Shown here one piece after another: positions 11,799 through 20,905 of a DNA stretch of 64,000 nucleotides. Source of the DNA: Puccinellia tenuiflora (lineage: Eukaryota > Streptophyta > Magnoliopsida > Poales > Poaceae); NCBI GenBank assembly GCA_012064385.1, contig QRDG01000068.1:1249349-1313348 (forward strand), written 5' to 3'. Position numbers and translations under genes: made by a program. A model generated the notes under the pieces. That model was given only the letters and a program-made list of their open reading frames with translations. It made no database searches and was not told the origin of the DNA. Each line of letters starts with the position of its first letter. The stretch's first letter is position 1.

Positions 11799-12098
11799 GG
11801 CTCCGGCTGGTCAAGGCCACTCCGGACGCGTCGCTCGCCGACCGCGCGCGGGACGACCGGCACCGCCACGCCTACATCTCCGCCAGGCTTGCGTCGACGA
11901 CCTCTCCTCGCCACGGTCGCCGCGCCGCGGAGATCGAGGCGACGACCTCGCCCGAGTCGTCGGCGTTCGCGATGCCGCTGACGTCGGCGCGTGTTCCGGC
12001 CGGCGGACTCCAGGTCGTGGTCGCCCATCCCGTGCGCGTCCGACACCTGCACCTCCTACGTCCCCTTCTCCCTCGCCAACTGCTCCTACGACTACAGG
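11799..12098 (+). pseudogene. Captured nepenthesin-type aspartic protease fragment, active site deleted
   Basis: Within the CACTA, one frame reads RLRLVKATPDASLADRARDD then AYISARLAS and AFAMPLTSA. This is the propeptide and the approach to the mature N-terminus of a plant pepsin-like (nepenthesin/CND41-group) protease. A second frame then gives VFRPADSRSWSPIPCASDTC and YVPFSLANCSYDYR, the region after the first active site. The segment that should lie between, with the D-T-G catalytic motif, is missing and the frame changes there. A possible splice donor (CAG/GTCAGT) follows at 12098. The original family is well supported from the wording; function is excluded. Confidence 0.78.
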
Positions 12099-12852
12099 TC
12101 AGTGCCCCGTCCTCGTCCACATCCCTCTCGCCATTGCCAAGCTCGACGATGCTGCTTAATTTGCTTCACCATTGACGTAGTAGTACGTGCTCATCAGTCG
12201 GCAGTAGATCTTGGGACACGGTGGTTCGAGGTGGCGCGGTAGAGACATCGTTGGTTATGTAGTACAGTAAGTGCTGGCCTCGCGTTGGTTATGGCATGGC
12301 AGAGACACGTCGTAATCCATCCATCCGCGCGCACACATCGACCGTTCCTGGTACGGATCAAAGACACTCAGCTGCTCCATCGATCGATTCCTAGCTAGGA
12401 TCCCAGCTAGCTCCTCGTCAGCACTAGCTAGGCAATGTAATGGTAGTAAAAAAATATAATCATCTCATTTTGACCGAGATCGATCGACGCTATAGGCGGC
12501 GCTCGGTGAAGCTAGTTGATTCAGTGGCTATAGTTGGGAGTGTGAGGGTACTTGCTGTGTAATTTCTCTGTTCTGGTTGTATTATGTTTTAGTACACTGA
12601 TTGTTCCGGTCAATGACACTAGTTAGGCTTACTAGGTGAGTTGCTGGCTTTAATGGCCCTAATGGTTATGGCTTTAGCTAATTGCTCTGGTTGAGTAGGT
12701 ACACTAGATGTATATGGTCCGTGGCTGCTACTTGCTGGTATTCTCTTACATTATATGTGCTATTTTCTTTCCTAACCACCGGACTGAATTCTGTGCTTGT
12801 TTGGAACTTATTTTCTTCGAAAGCCGATGATTAAAAATGTTGTGGCACTATG

Positions 12853-12944
12853 TGGTAACCCTGAAGGTCTGCAGAGCCTTGTGATATGCACAAGTACAAG
12901 TCCTGTGCATCCTACTTGGCTCTGTCGATCCTTCAGGGCTACTA
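12853..12944 (+). other. Hairpin 1 of the array
   Basis: The left arm GGTAACCCTGAAGGTCTGCA continues into GAGCC; the right arm is GGCTCTGTCGATCCTTCAGG followed by GCTAC. The stem is about 35 bp with a small internal asymmetry, and the loop lies around ACAAGTACAAGT. Possible small-RNA precursor; no expression evidence. Confidence 0.6.
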
Positions 12945-13051
12945 ATAATTGTGTGTCCGACCTAAATATGAGGCGCAAAATCTAAGTCATTTTTATTTTG
13001 TTTTGTCTGTTTATTCGAAAGCCGATGATTAAAATGTTGTGGCACTAGGTT

Positions 13052-13140
13052 GTAGGCCTGCAGGTCTTGTGAGCCTTGTGATATGCACAAGTACCAAGTC
13101 TTGTGCATCATACTTGGCTCACAAGATCCTGCAGGTCTAC
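13052..13140 (+). other. Hairpin 2 of the array
   Basis: The left arm GTAGGCCTGCAGGTCTTGTG pairs with the right arm CACAAGATCCTGCAGGTCTA. Pairing resumes inward through GATATGCACAAG and CTTGTGCATCATAC. This is the cleanest of the short hairpins, about 38 bp with one bulged base near the base of the stem. Confidence 0.65.
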
Positions 13141-13286
13141 TTGTGTGTCCGACCTAAGTATGAGGCGCAAAATCTAAGTCATTTTTATTTTGTTTTGTTT
13201 TTTTCTTCTAAGCCGATGATTAAAATGTTGTGACACTAGGTATTTTAGCCTCCCTGCAGCGAACGGCACACAATGAGCGTCTACCT

Positions 13287-13479
13287 TTGTCACCGAACCC
13301 AATGGCTAGATTTAGCCTACCTGCTGGCATGTTCCCTGGCATTATTATGTTTGTCTTTGTTCACCGGCCAACCATTGGATCCACCTCCTGTAGGTCGGTG
13401 AATAAAGACAATACAACGATGATGTTGGAAACACAAGCCCTCAGGTAGGTTGAATCCAGCCACTGGATTTGGGTGACAC
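13287..13479 (+). other. Hairpin 3 of the array, long fold-back
   Basis: The outer arms are TGTCACCGAACCCAATGGCT and AGCCACTGGATTTGGGTGAC. Pairing continues through TAGCCTACCTG/CAGGTAGGTTGAA and, after a mismatched stretch, through TTGTCTTTGTTCACCGGCC/AGGTCGGTGAATAAAGACAA. The stem is about 80 bp with G-U pairs. Weaker complementarity extends outward to about 13244 and 13511. Its inner word differs from the other units. Confidence 0.6.
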
Positions 13480-13613
13480 AATAATGAATTGCCGAGGATC
13501 CTGCAGGTCTACTTGTGTGTCCGACCTAAGTATGAGGCGCAAATCTAAGTCATTTTTATTTTGTTTTGTTTTTTTCTTCTAAGCCGATGATTAAAATGTT
13601 GTGACACTGTATG

Positions 13614-13700
13614 ATTCAGGGAGGAGCTAGTGAACCTTGTGATATGCATAAATAAACATTTTGTGCATCCTACTTGGTTCACTTGCTCCGTCTCTGAAAT
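13614..13700 (+). other. Hairpin 4 of the array
   Basis: The left arm ATTCAGGGAGGAGCTAGTGA continues to ACC; the right arm is GGTTCACTTGCTCCGTCTCT followed by GAAAT. G-U pairs occur in the lower stem. It shares CCTTGTGATATGCATAAATA with hairpin 5. Confidence 0.6.
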
Positions 13701-13800
13701 GTATGTCCAATTTAAATATGTATGAGGCACAAATCCGAAATCATTTTGTTTTTTCTCTCTTTCTGAATGCCGATGATTAAAATGTTGTGTCACACTATGT

Positions 13801-13890
13801 GATTCAGGGAGGTGCTAGCGGACCTTGTGATATGCATAAATAAACATCTTGTGCATACTCTTACTTGGTCCGCTTGCCCCGTTTCTGATC
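13801..13890 (+). other. Hairpin 5 of the array
   Basis: The left arm GATTCAGGGAGGTGCTAGCG continues to GACC; the right arm is GGTCCGCTTGCCCCGTTTCT followed by GATC. It is very similar to hairpin 4, but GTGAACC/GGTTCAC has become GCGGACC/GGTCCGC, so both arms changed together. Confidence 0.6.
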
Positions 13891-13990
13891 AATGTGTGTC
13901 CAATCTAAGTATGAGGCATAAACTCAAATCATTTTGTTTCTTCTCTATGAATTGACAAAGCCGATGATTTAAACTATGCCATGATAAAGA

Positions 13991-14077
13991 CAAGGAGAGT
14001 GTCTACAATGCCTTGTAGTATATATAATTGGAGTGTTTGTATTAATACATGGTCTTGTACACACTTTTTTTGCCTTG
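13991..14077 (+). other. Hairpin 6 of the array
   Basis: The left arm CAAGGAGAGTGTCTACAATG pairs with the right arm TCTTGTACACACTTTTTTTG followed by CCTTG, then inward through TTGTAGTATATATAA with TTAATACATGG. It is more degenerate than the others. Confidence 0.45.
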
Positions 14078-14188
14078 TTTTGCACGGCAATAATATATGA
14101 GGCTTTCCATTGTTAACTTCTCGCATTTCGTAAATTTTAATATTACGTTTGTAACGAAATTTTGACTTAGGCGTTTTTTTATCAAGGC

Positions 14189-14323
14189 ATGTTCTACTAC
14201 GACGGCGCTCCACTCGATAATGCGGAGGTGGAACGGCGCATAACGGCACAAGGCGACATCCGACCCTTCACGACGAAAGACGGCATCCGCCCCTTCCCGG
14301 CCCCGAAGACCATCGACGCCTAG
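14189..14323 (+). CDS. Small unassigned open frame in the CACTA interior
   Basis: ATG to TAG, 44 codons, beginning MFYYDGAPLDNAEVERRI and ending FPAPKTIDA. Unlike the AT-rich flanks it is GC-rich with many C or G third positions, which suggests real coding origin, such as a captured exon or a leftover element gene. I do not recognise the protein. No splice context or promoter is evident. Confidence 0.35.
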   Translation: MFYYDGAPLDNAEVERRITAQGDIRPFTTKDGIRPFPAPKTIDA

Positions 14324-16708
14324 CTTATCTTTCATTATGTTGTCTAGCTGTGTATAGCTTATGTTCAAACAATCGATGAAATTTGTGTTTGTAATGTGAT
14401 GATCTAACTTGCTACTCGATTCCGATGGAGACACATGTGTGATGTATATAATTTTGTCTACTTATATCTATGGCCAGTTATAATGCATGTGATCTATGTA
14501 TTTTATTTTGCAAAATGTATTATAGAATATATGTCTATAAATACCTGTATTAGCATCTATATAAATACACAGTATATAAAAAATACAAAAAATACCTTAG
14601 CCGTGGCACACCTGTCAGTGTAGCCGTGGCGCACCTTACCCGTGACGCATAATGGGTCTGTACGCCACGGGTATATTTCATTAGCCATGGCGCACACCCA
14701 AGCCTGCGCCACGGGTAAGTGTGGTTACCCGCGGCGTGGCAATCCGTGGCGCAGGCCCCTACGCCACGGGTAAGCCATTTTGATGCGCCACGGGTAAGCT
14801 TTTCCTAGTAGTGTAAAGTTTTCCACTGGAATATTTTTACCTTTGCTGATACTGAGCACTTCCAAACCAAATCCCAGATTTTGTTTATTGTTGATCCTCC
14901 CTGAATATTTGAGTCACTCTCCTTCCTCCCAAATTGGTGTTTCCATTCTCCATGATAGGCCGAGCTTACAGCAAATAAATAATTTCTTGTATGTCGTCGT
15001 GCTACAAAATCCTCCATGCCATATGACGATAGTGGTATTGAAAGAATTCTATTAGCATCAATAGAAAAGAAATTCTCACGAATTAACTCCTCATCCCAAG
15101 CCCCTGTAACTGGACTAATCAGGTCTTCCACTTTTGACAGAATAATATTATTCCTTGGTGTAATTATCCTTGCATTAGCCCTGCTAGGAATCCAGGGATC
15201 GCACCAAATATCAATTTGACTTCCATCTCCAACTCGCCAAATACAACCTCTATTAAAAGTCTGAATACCTGCCAATATACTTTGCCAAGTGAAGGACGCC
15301 CCACTCTTCATTTTTGCTTCCAACAGCCGTCCATCCGGGTAATATTTTGCCAGCAAAACCCTAGCGCATAGAGATTCAGGTTCACAAAGTAAACGCCAAA
15401 CTTGTTTTGCCAGCATTGCTAAATTAAAACAGTGAGGGTCTCGAAAGCCCAAACCACCCCTCTGTTTCGGTATACACAATTTCCACTAGTCGAACCAATG
15501 CATCTTCTTATCATTGACATCATCACCCCACCAAAATTGCGAGATTGCGTCCGTTATTCCTTTACAAATATTTTTCGGAATTTTGAATACATACATCACA
15601 TATGTTGGTATTGCTTGTGCCACAGCTTTAAGAAGAACTTCTTTGCCTCCCATTGATAAAGTCTTTTCCTTCCATACGTTAATACTTTTTTGTACTCTTT
15701 CAGTCAAATACTTGAAACAGTCACTTCTATCTGCCCCAACAATTAAAGGCAATCCAAGGTATTTGTCTGAAAGTGCTTCTGTCATGATATCTAGAATTGT
15801 ACACACTTCCACTCTAGTATCAACTAAAGTATTCGGACTGAAGAAAACACTTGATTTACCCACACTTACCAATTGCCCAGAATAAGAACAATACTACTCC
15901 AAAATATTTTTAAGGCAAGTAGCATTTGCTTCATCCGCATTCATCAAAATAAGTGAATCATCCGCAAACAAAAGATGAGATACCGATGGAGCATCACGAC
16001 ATACCTTAATGCATGCCCACTAGAGACTCGTCTTCCTCCGCATTAGATAGTAAACCTGATAAACCCTCCGAACATATTAAGAATAGATAAGGGGATAGGG
16101 GATCCCCTTGTCTAAGCCCCCTGGTTGGAACAAATTGATAATTCTCATGAGAATTAAACCATACCCGATACCTCACCGAAGAGACACATTCCATCATAAG
16201 ATTTATCCATCTATTATCAAAACCCAGCCTTATCATCATTGCCTTCAAAAATTTCCACTCAACTCTGTCATAAGCTTTATGCATGTCTAGTTTCACAGCA
16301 CACAGTCCTTGTTTACCAACCTTCTTTTTTATCCTGTGAACACACTCATATGCAACAAGAATATTATCAGTAATCATTCTCCCAGGAACAAAGGCACTCT
16401 GTTGTTCTCCAATGATTTCTGGTAAAAGACCCTTTAACCGATTAGCTAACAGCTTGCTTATAATTTTATACATCACATTGCACAGGCTTATCGGCCTATA
16501 TTCCGTAACCTTTTTTGGGTTTTCATTCTTTGGGATCAAAACAATAACAGTATCATTCCAACCTTCAGGTATCTTAGCAGAACTTAAAGCTTGTAACACT
16601 TCCCGAACAAGATCATCTTCTACCATCGGCCAGAATCGTTTATAAAAAATGGCATGTAGTCCATCTGGACCTGGTGCCTTCATATCGCCAATACTATGGA
16701 GTGCTTTC

Positions 16709-18469
16709 TGTTGGGAATATGCCCTAGAGGCAATAATAAAATGGTTTATTAGCATATTCATGTTTATGATAATAGTTTATTATCCATGCTATAATTGTAT
16801 TAACCGGAAACATAATACATGTGTGGAATATAAACACCAGGTGTCCCTAGTAAGCCTCTACCGCACTAGTTCGTTAGTCAAGAGATGGTTAGAGTTTCCT
16901 AACCATGGACTTGTTACAGTCACTTGATAATGGAGTCATATCATTAGGAGTAATGATGTGATGGACAAGACCCGATAATAAAGAGTTGCAATTGATCGTG
17001 TCACACAAGTTTCATTGCCAACACTTTTAGTATGCCAAGTATAGTTTCCTTAGACCATGAGATTATGTCACTCCCGTTTACCGGAGGAATACTTTGTGGA
17101 CATCAAACGTCATTTCGTAACTGGGTGATTATAAAGGTGGCTTTCAGGTATCTCCGATGGTATTTGTTGGGTGACATGAATCAAGAGTGGGATTTGTCCT
17201 TCCTTGTGATGGAAAAGATATCTCTGGGCCCTCTCGGTAATATAGCATCAAGAAAGGTTGCAACCATGTGATTAAGTGTTAATCACGGAGATCCTGTATT
17301 ATGGACGAGTAAAGAGAATTTGCCAGGTAACGAGATGAAACTAGATATGGGGATATCGATGATCGAATCTCGGGCAAATTAAATATCGGTGAGACAAAGG
17401 GAATCGTATACGAGATTAAGAATCTCCGGCATCGTGGTTCAATCGATAAGGAACTTCATTGAATATGTAGGAGTCAATATGGGCATCCCGGTCCCGCTAT
17501 TGATTATTGATCTGATCATGTCTGCATGTTCTCGAACCCGTAGGGTCACACACTTAAGGCTTCGATGTAGCTAGGGTTTTAGTGAGATAAGTAAATGGTG
17601 TAATCAAATGTTGATTCGGTGTCTCGGATGAGATCCTAGACATCACGAGGAGCTCCGGAAGAGTCCGGAGGTAAAGTTTCATATAAGGAAAGTGGTTTCC
17701 AGGGTTCCGGAAAAGTTCGGGAAAATTCCGGCAGAGTACCGGAAGATTCTAGAAGGTTCCGGAAGGTTCCGGAGGGCCCCACCTTGGGGGACACGAACCT
17801 GGAAGGGCAACTTGGGCTAAGGGGAGGTTCAGCAACCCACATGGGCTGGCCGCACCCCTCCCTAAAGGCCCATGAGGCTAGCCCAAGGGAAACCCTAACC
17901 CTAAAGGGAAAGGGAGCCTTGGGGGGCAAGTTTCCCCCCTTTGGCCGGCCCTAGATGGGATTGGGGCGCCCCCCACAGCCCCCTCACGCCTATATAAGGA
18001 GGAGGGGAGGGCTGGGGCGCAGCACCCTTGTACCCTAGCCGCCGGCCTCCCTCTCCTCTCCCTCCTCTCTCCTGCAGCCGCTTGGCGAAGCCCTGCAGGA
18101 ATTTCTCCACCATCAACGCCACCACAACCGTCGTGGTGCCGAGATCCATCTAGCCATCTCCACCTTTCTTGTGGGATCAAGAAGGCGGAGATCTACATCG
18201 AGCCGTACGTGTGGATACCACGGAGGTGCTGCCCGTCGTGGCACTTCATCGAATTGGACTTCGAGGAAATGCATCTCCTCGTGATTAGATGAGTCTAGTT
18301 GCGGGGATCGACTAGCCAACCCCTGCACCGACAAAACGCGTTTGTTGATCTTCAAGGGTAAGAGATTGGATCTCATCTTCGCTACCTCCATCTAGTAGAT
18401 CTAGATCCTTGGGGTTTATTCCGCTTGTTGCGTAGGAAATTTTTTGTTTTCTATGCTGCGACCCCATCA
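16709..18469 (+). mobile_element. Solo LTR inserted in the LINE
   Basis: The segment runs from TGTTGGGAATATGCCC to CGACCCCATCA (1761 bp) and is flanked by perfect 5-bp repeats CTTTC at 16704-16708 and 18470-18474. Sequence starting TGTTGGGAATATGCCCTAGA and ending near TTTTCTATGCTGCGA is familiar to me as a Triticeae LTR. A TATA box (TATATAAGG, 17991-17999) precedes the GC-rich downstream part, giving the plus orientation. No internal coding region or second LTR is present, so unequal recombination has removed the rest. Splicing it out joins the LINE ORF2 frame exactly. Confidence 0.9.
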
Positions 18470-19774
18470 CTTTCTTCACCTCTTCCGTGGTAAACTCAGC
18501 TAAAAGAGTTTCATTCATAGCTGGGGTTACCCTTCTTCTAACTCTATTCAGCAACTCTTGATCAGGGTCACCTGTATCTGAAGTAAATAAATCACCGAAA
18601 TATCCCCCTATAAAGTTTGACAGGTCCACACTTCCCTCAATAATATCCCCATTTTCGTTAACTAGTTTTTTAATCATATTCCTCTTCTTTCTATCCGAAG
18701 CAAAGTGATGGAAAAAAATTGTATTTCTATCCCCTTGCCGTAGCCAATTTGCCCTCCCACGTTGAAGCCAAGTAATTTCCTCTTGCTCAAATAAGTTCTC
18801 AAGTAAACTCAAGATTTCCTGCTGCTGTATAAGCGCAAAATCAGTCATCGGACCTTGTCTCAGATCTTCAAGTTCAGCTTTCAGCTTATCAATCCGTTTC
18901 TTTGGACCTTTCAAAACTTTCCGATCCCATTCATGCAAATCAGCATGCATCCCAGCTAAAGTATCAATGAGAACCCTATCTCTTGATTTTGCTCTTTCCC
19001 AAGCTCCTTTAACAATATCATCAACAGACGGTTCACTAAGCCATCTCGCTTCAAACCTCTTAATTGGAATCGAGTTGCTTGCTTCTACACCGACATAATA
19101 TTGAGTATCTAGCAGAATCGGTCTATGGTCTGATTTTGTCATCTCCGCATTTACGGATCCTGACAATGGAAATAAGTCATTCCACTCTCTATTGCAAACC
19201 GACCGATCTAGCCTTTCCCTTATCCTCCCACGCCTCCAAGTAAATTTGTCTCCGATATATGGGATATCCTCCAGACTACAGTCATCAAGAGCATCTCTGA
19301 AATTTTGCATAAACCTTTGATGCCGAGGATTCCCACCCTCTTTCTCACTATCATACAGAATTTCATTAAAATCTCCCAATAGGGTCCACGGCATTGCGTT
19401 ATTACTTGCATATAAATTTCTCAAATCCGTCCAAGTACGCTCTTTATGGTTCCAATCAGGCTCTCCATAAATCCTAGTAAACCTCCACGCTTGCCCATCC
19501 TCAATCGTCACATCAATATGTTGATTTGTTACGCTCCTTTGTGTAACCTTAACCTCTTTCTTCCACATCATCAGTAAACCACCACTTCTCCCATCACTTT
19601 CATTAATCAGCATGAAATGAAAGTCAAAACATCGCATTAGATTTTCTGCCTTAGCTTTATTCAGATGATTTTCAGACAGAAAAGCCACATCTGGTTGTAG
19701 TTGCCTCAGTACTACCTGAAGCGCACGAACTGCCCGGCAGCTCAAGAGACCCTGGCAGTTCCAACCTAGGGTTT

Positions 19775-20701
19775 TCATTGCTCCCGGCGATCCTCCTCGA
19801 GGGAGGTCGCCGATATAACATTATTTTCCAACGACAGACTGCCATATCCATCCTTCCTTTGCCTCTTCAAATCTTGATACTTCTGAGGTGTTGACACAAC
19901 CCCTTTATCCACACCTCCGCTTGTAGAGCCCTCCAACAAAAAGACTTTGTTTGCCACAAGCCCCGGGGCGACCTGGTTCTCCAGATTATTCACTATTGTA
20001 CCATCCGGTGATACAAGCCTCTTACGAACATTAGGGTTGGCACCCCTTCCAGAGCTCCCAAGTTCCATATCCATATGTTCCTGCTCGTTAGAATAACCTG
20101 GCATCCAGCCACGGCCCCGTCCACCAAAACCAGCTCCTCTTCCACGAGATGAGTCTCCTCTACCTCCCCCTCTACCAGCCATATTTTGGAAGGGCTGGTT
20201 GTCGAAGACAACAGCTAGAAAATTTCCCCAAGCACAGTCTTTCTTGTCATGAACACCATCACCGCACTCAGTTACCACATGCCCAATTAGGCCACAAAAA
20301 TGACAAAAATCCGGCAACTTCTCATACTGCACTGGGTATTTTTTCCTCTCCTTGAAATTGATTGGGACAAACCGTACCAATGGTTTCTTTAGATCAATAA
20401 AAACTCGAGCCCGTAGATACTTCGAAAGGTTAATTTTTCCTTCCTTTACCACCACCGTGAACGGCGGTTCTCCAACTTTCTTTGCCACTTTTTCCGCCAA
20501 TTCTTTCTTTTTCATCAGGCCCTCCGGAACTCCATTAATCCTTGCCCATAGTGGTATCCTCTCCAATTTGTAGTCAAGCACATTTGTATATCCATCGTAT
20601 TCTTCAATAGCAATGGCCGCCCCCCGAAAAATCCATGGACCACCATCCATGATCCAATTCCAGTCTCCAAGGCATTGACATTGCACTAGAAACAAATTCA
20701 C
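19775..20701 (-). CDS. LINE ORF1, nucleic-acid-binding gag-like protein (5' end missing)
   Basis: An open frame of 308 codons begins at a GTG; no ATG supports this start. The N-terminal part (GDWNWIMDGGPWIFRG, residues 12-27) belongs to the DUF4283-type region of plant LINE ORF1 proteins. A CCHC zinc knuckle follows at residues 133-146 (CHFCGLIGHVVTEC), then a Gly/Arg-rich stretch (RGGGRGDSSRGRG) likely to bind RNA. In related proteins the DUF4283 domain starts well before this, so the N-terminal part appears deleted or spliced away; the sequence just upstream, CTTTAG/GTGTGAA, looks like a splice acceptor. The stop codon TGA overlaps the ATG of ORF2 as ATGA (19778-19775), suggesting coupled translation. 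Confidence 0.8.
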   Translation of the reverse strand: MNLFLVQCQCLGDWNWIMDGGPWIFRGAAIAIEEYDGYTNVLDYKLERIPLWARINGVPEGLMKKKELAEKVAKKVGEPPFTVVVKEGKINLSKYLRARVFIDLKKPLVRFVPINFKERKKYPVQYEKLPDFCHFCGLIGHVVTECGDGVHDKKDCAWGNFLAVVFDNQPFQNMAGRGGGRGDSSRGRGAGFGGRGRGWMPGYSNEQEHMDMELGSSGRGANPNVRKRLVSPDGTIVNNLENQVAPGLVANKVFLLEGSTSGGVDKGVVSTPQKYQDLKRQRKDGYGSLSLENNVISATSLEEDRREQ

Positions 20702-20905
20702 ACCTAAAGATTTGAAAGAACCATGTTCCGATCACCACGTTCCGATCCAATCAAAGATTGAAAGAACCACGTCGATCGGAAAAGGTTTGTAGATCAATGA
20801 AAGAGAACTCCAGCGTCGCCGCCAGAGGACTGAGGGAACCCTAGAAAGCTAGGGTAAATAGTTTACCTGACCTCGTTTTTTGTGTGTGGTGCATTGGAAG
20901 ACTTT

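Larger units (their letters stand above)
12822..14077 (+). repeat. Tandem array of six fold-back hairpin units in the CACTA interior
   Basis: Each unit starts with the conserved word GCCGATGATTAAAATGTTGT or a close variant (about 12822, 13021, 13212, 13583, 13770 and 13960). Next comes an inverted repeat of 85-270 bp, and five of the six end with TGTGTCCGACCTAAGTATGAG-like sequence and a T-rich spacer. Four hairpins share the inner word CCTTGTGATATGCA, while their outer stems differ and remain complementary. I know of CACTA-borne miRNA genes in rice (miR820), but none of these arms matches that sequence. Function is unknown; the repeat structure is directly visible. Confidence 0.85.
11299..14813. 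mobile_element. Non-autonomous CACTA (En/Spm) transposon
   Basis: The left end is CACTACTAGGAAAAGGCTT and the right end is AGCTTTTCCTAGTAGTG, a clear inverted terminal repeat. The 3-bp target duplication TAA lies at 11296-11298 and 14814-14816. Both subterminal regions (about 11325-11575 and 14595-14800) are filled with direct and inverted copies of GTGGCGCA / TGCGCCACGG, the usual transposase-binding arrangement. No transposase is encoded. The interior carries a captured aspartic-protease fragment, a 1.3-kb array of fold-back hairpins and a small unassigned frame. It inserted within the ORF2 of the LINE between the reverse transcriptase and RNase H regions. Confidence 0.93.
10372..19778 (-). 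pseudogene. LINE ORF2: endonuclease, reverse transcriptase, RNase H (broken)
   Basis: Domains in order: the APE-like endonuclease (19778 to about 19090; GWNCQGL, GDFNE and SDHRPI carry the catalytic Asn/Asp/His residues); a coiled linker; the reverse transcriptase (APGPDGL at the start, LIPK, RPISLCNV, GRMITDNIL, LDMHKAYDRVEW, RQGDPLSP, then FADD as the catalytic YADD-like box at about 15935-15960); a zinc-binding CPRC...H...C segment (about 11190-11250); and an RNase H domain to the stop at 10372 (INVDASF, EAKA, SDC, ANAVAD). Besides the two transposon insertions I see a frameshift at about 16006-16012, just before the FADD box, and in-frame TAG codons at 15895-15897 and 15486-15488. It is inactive but not old. 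The C-terminal RNase H is typical of one group of plant L1 elements. Confidence 0.92.
10255..20887 (-). mobile_element. L1-type LINE, interrupted by a CACTA element and a solo LTR
   Basis: A single non-LTR retrotransposon lies on the minus strand. Its target duplication GGTGCATTGGAAGACTTT is present at 10237-10254 and at 20888-20905. The 3' end is marked by a run of T on the plus strand (10252-10260), that is a short poly-A tail. Removing the CACTA (11299-14813) and the solo LTR (16709-18469) with their duplications leaves about 5.3 kb. In order this holds a 5' leader (20887-20702), ORF1 with a CCHC knuckle, and ORF2 with endonuclease, reverse transcriptase, zinc-binding and RNase H domains. 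Both insertions fall inside ORF2, and the reading frame resumes exactly across both junctions. Confidence 0.93.

Noticed and set aside
11486..12120. Minus-strand open frames of 188 and 82 codons in the GC-rich part of the first CACTA
   Set aside because: Composition is Arg/Gly/Ala-rich without a domain. The plus strand gives clear aspartic-protease wording, so these are antisense shadows.
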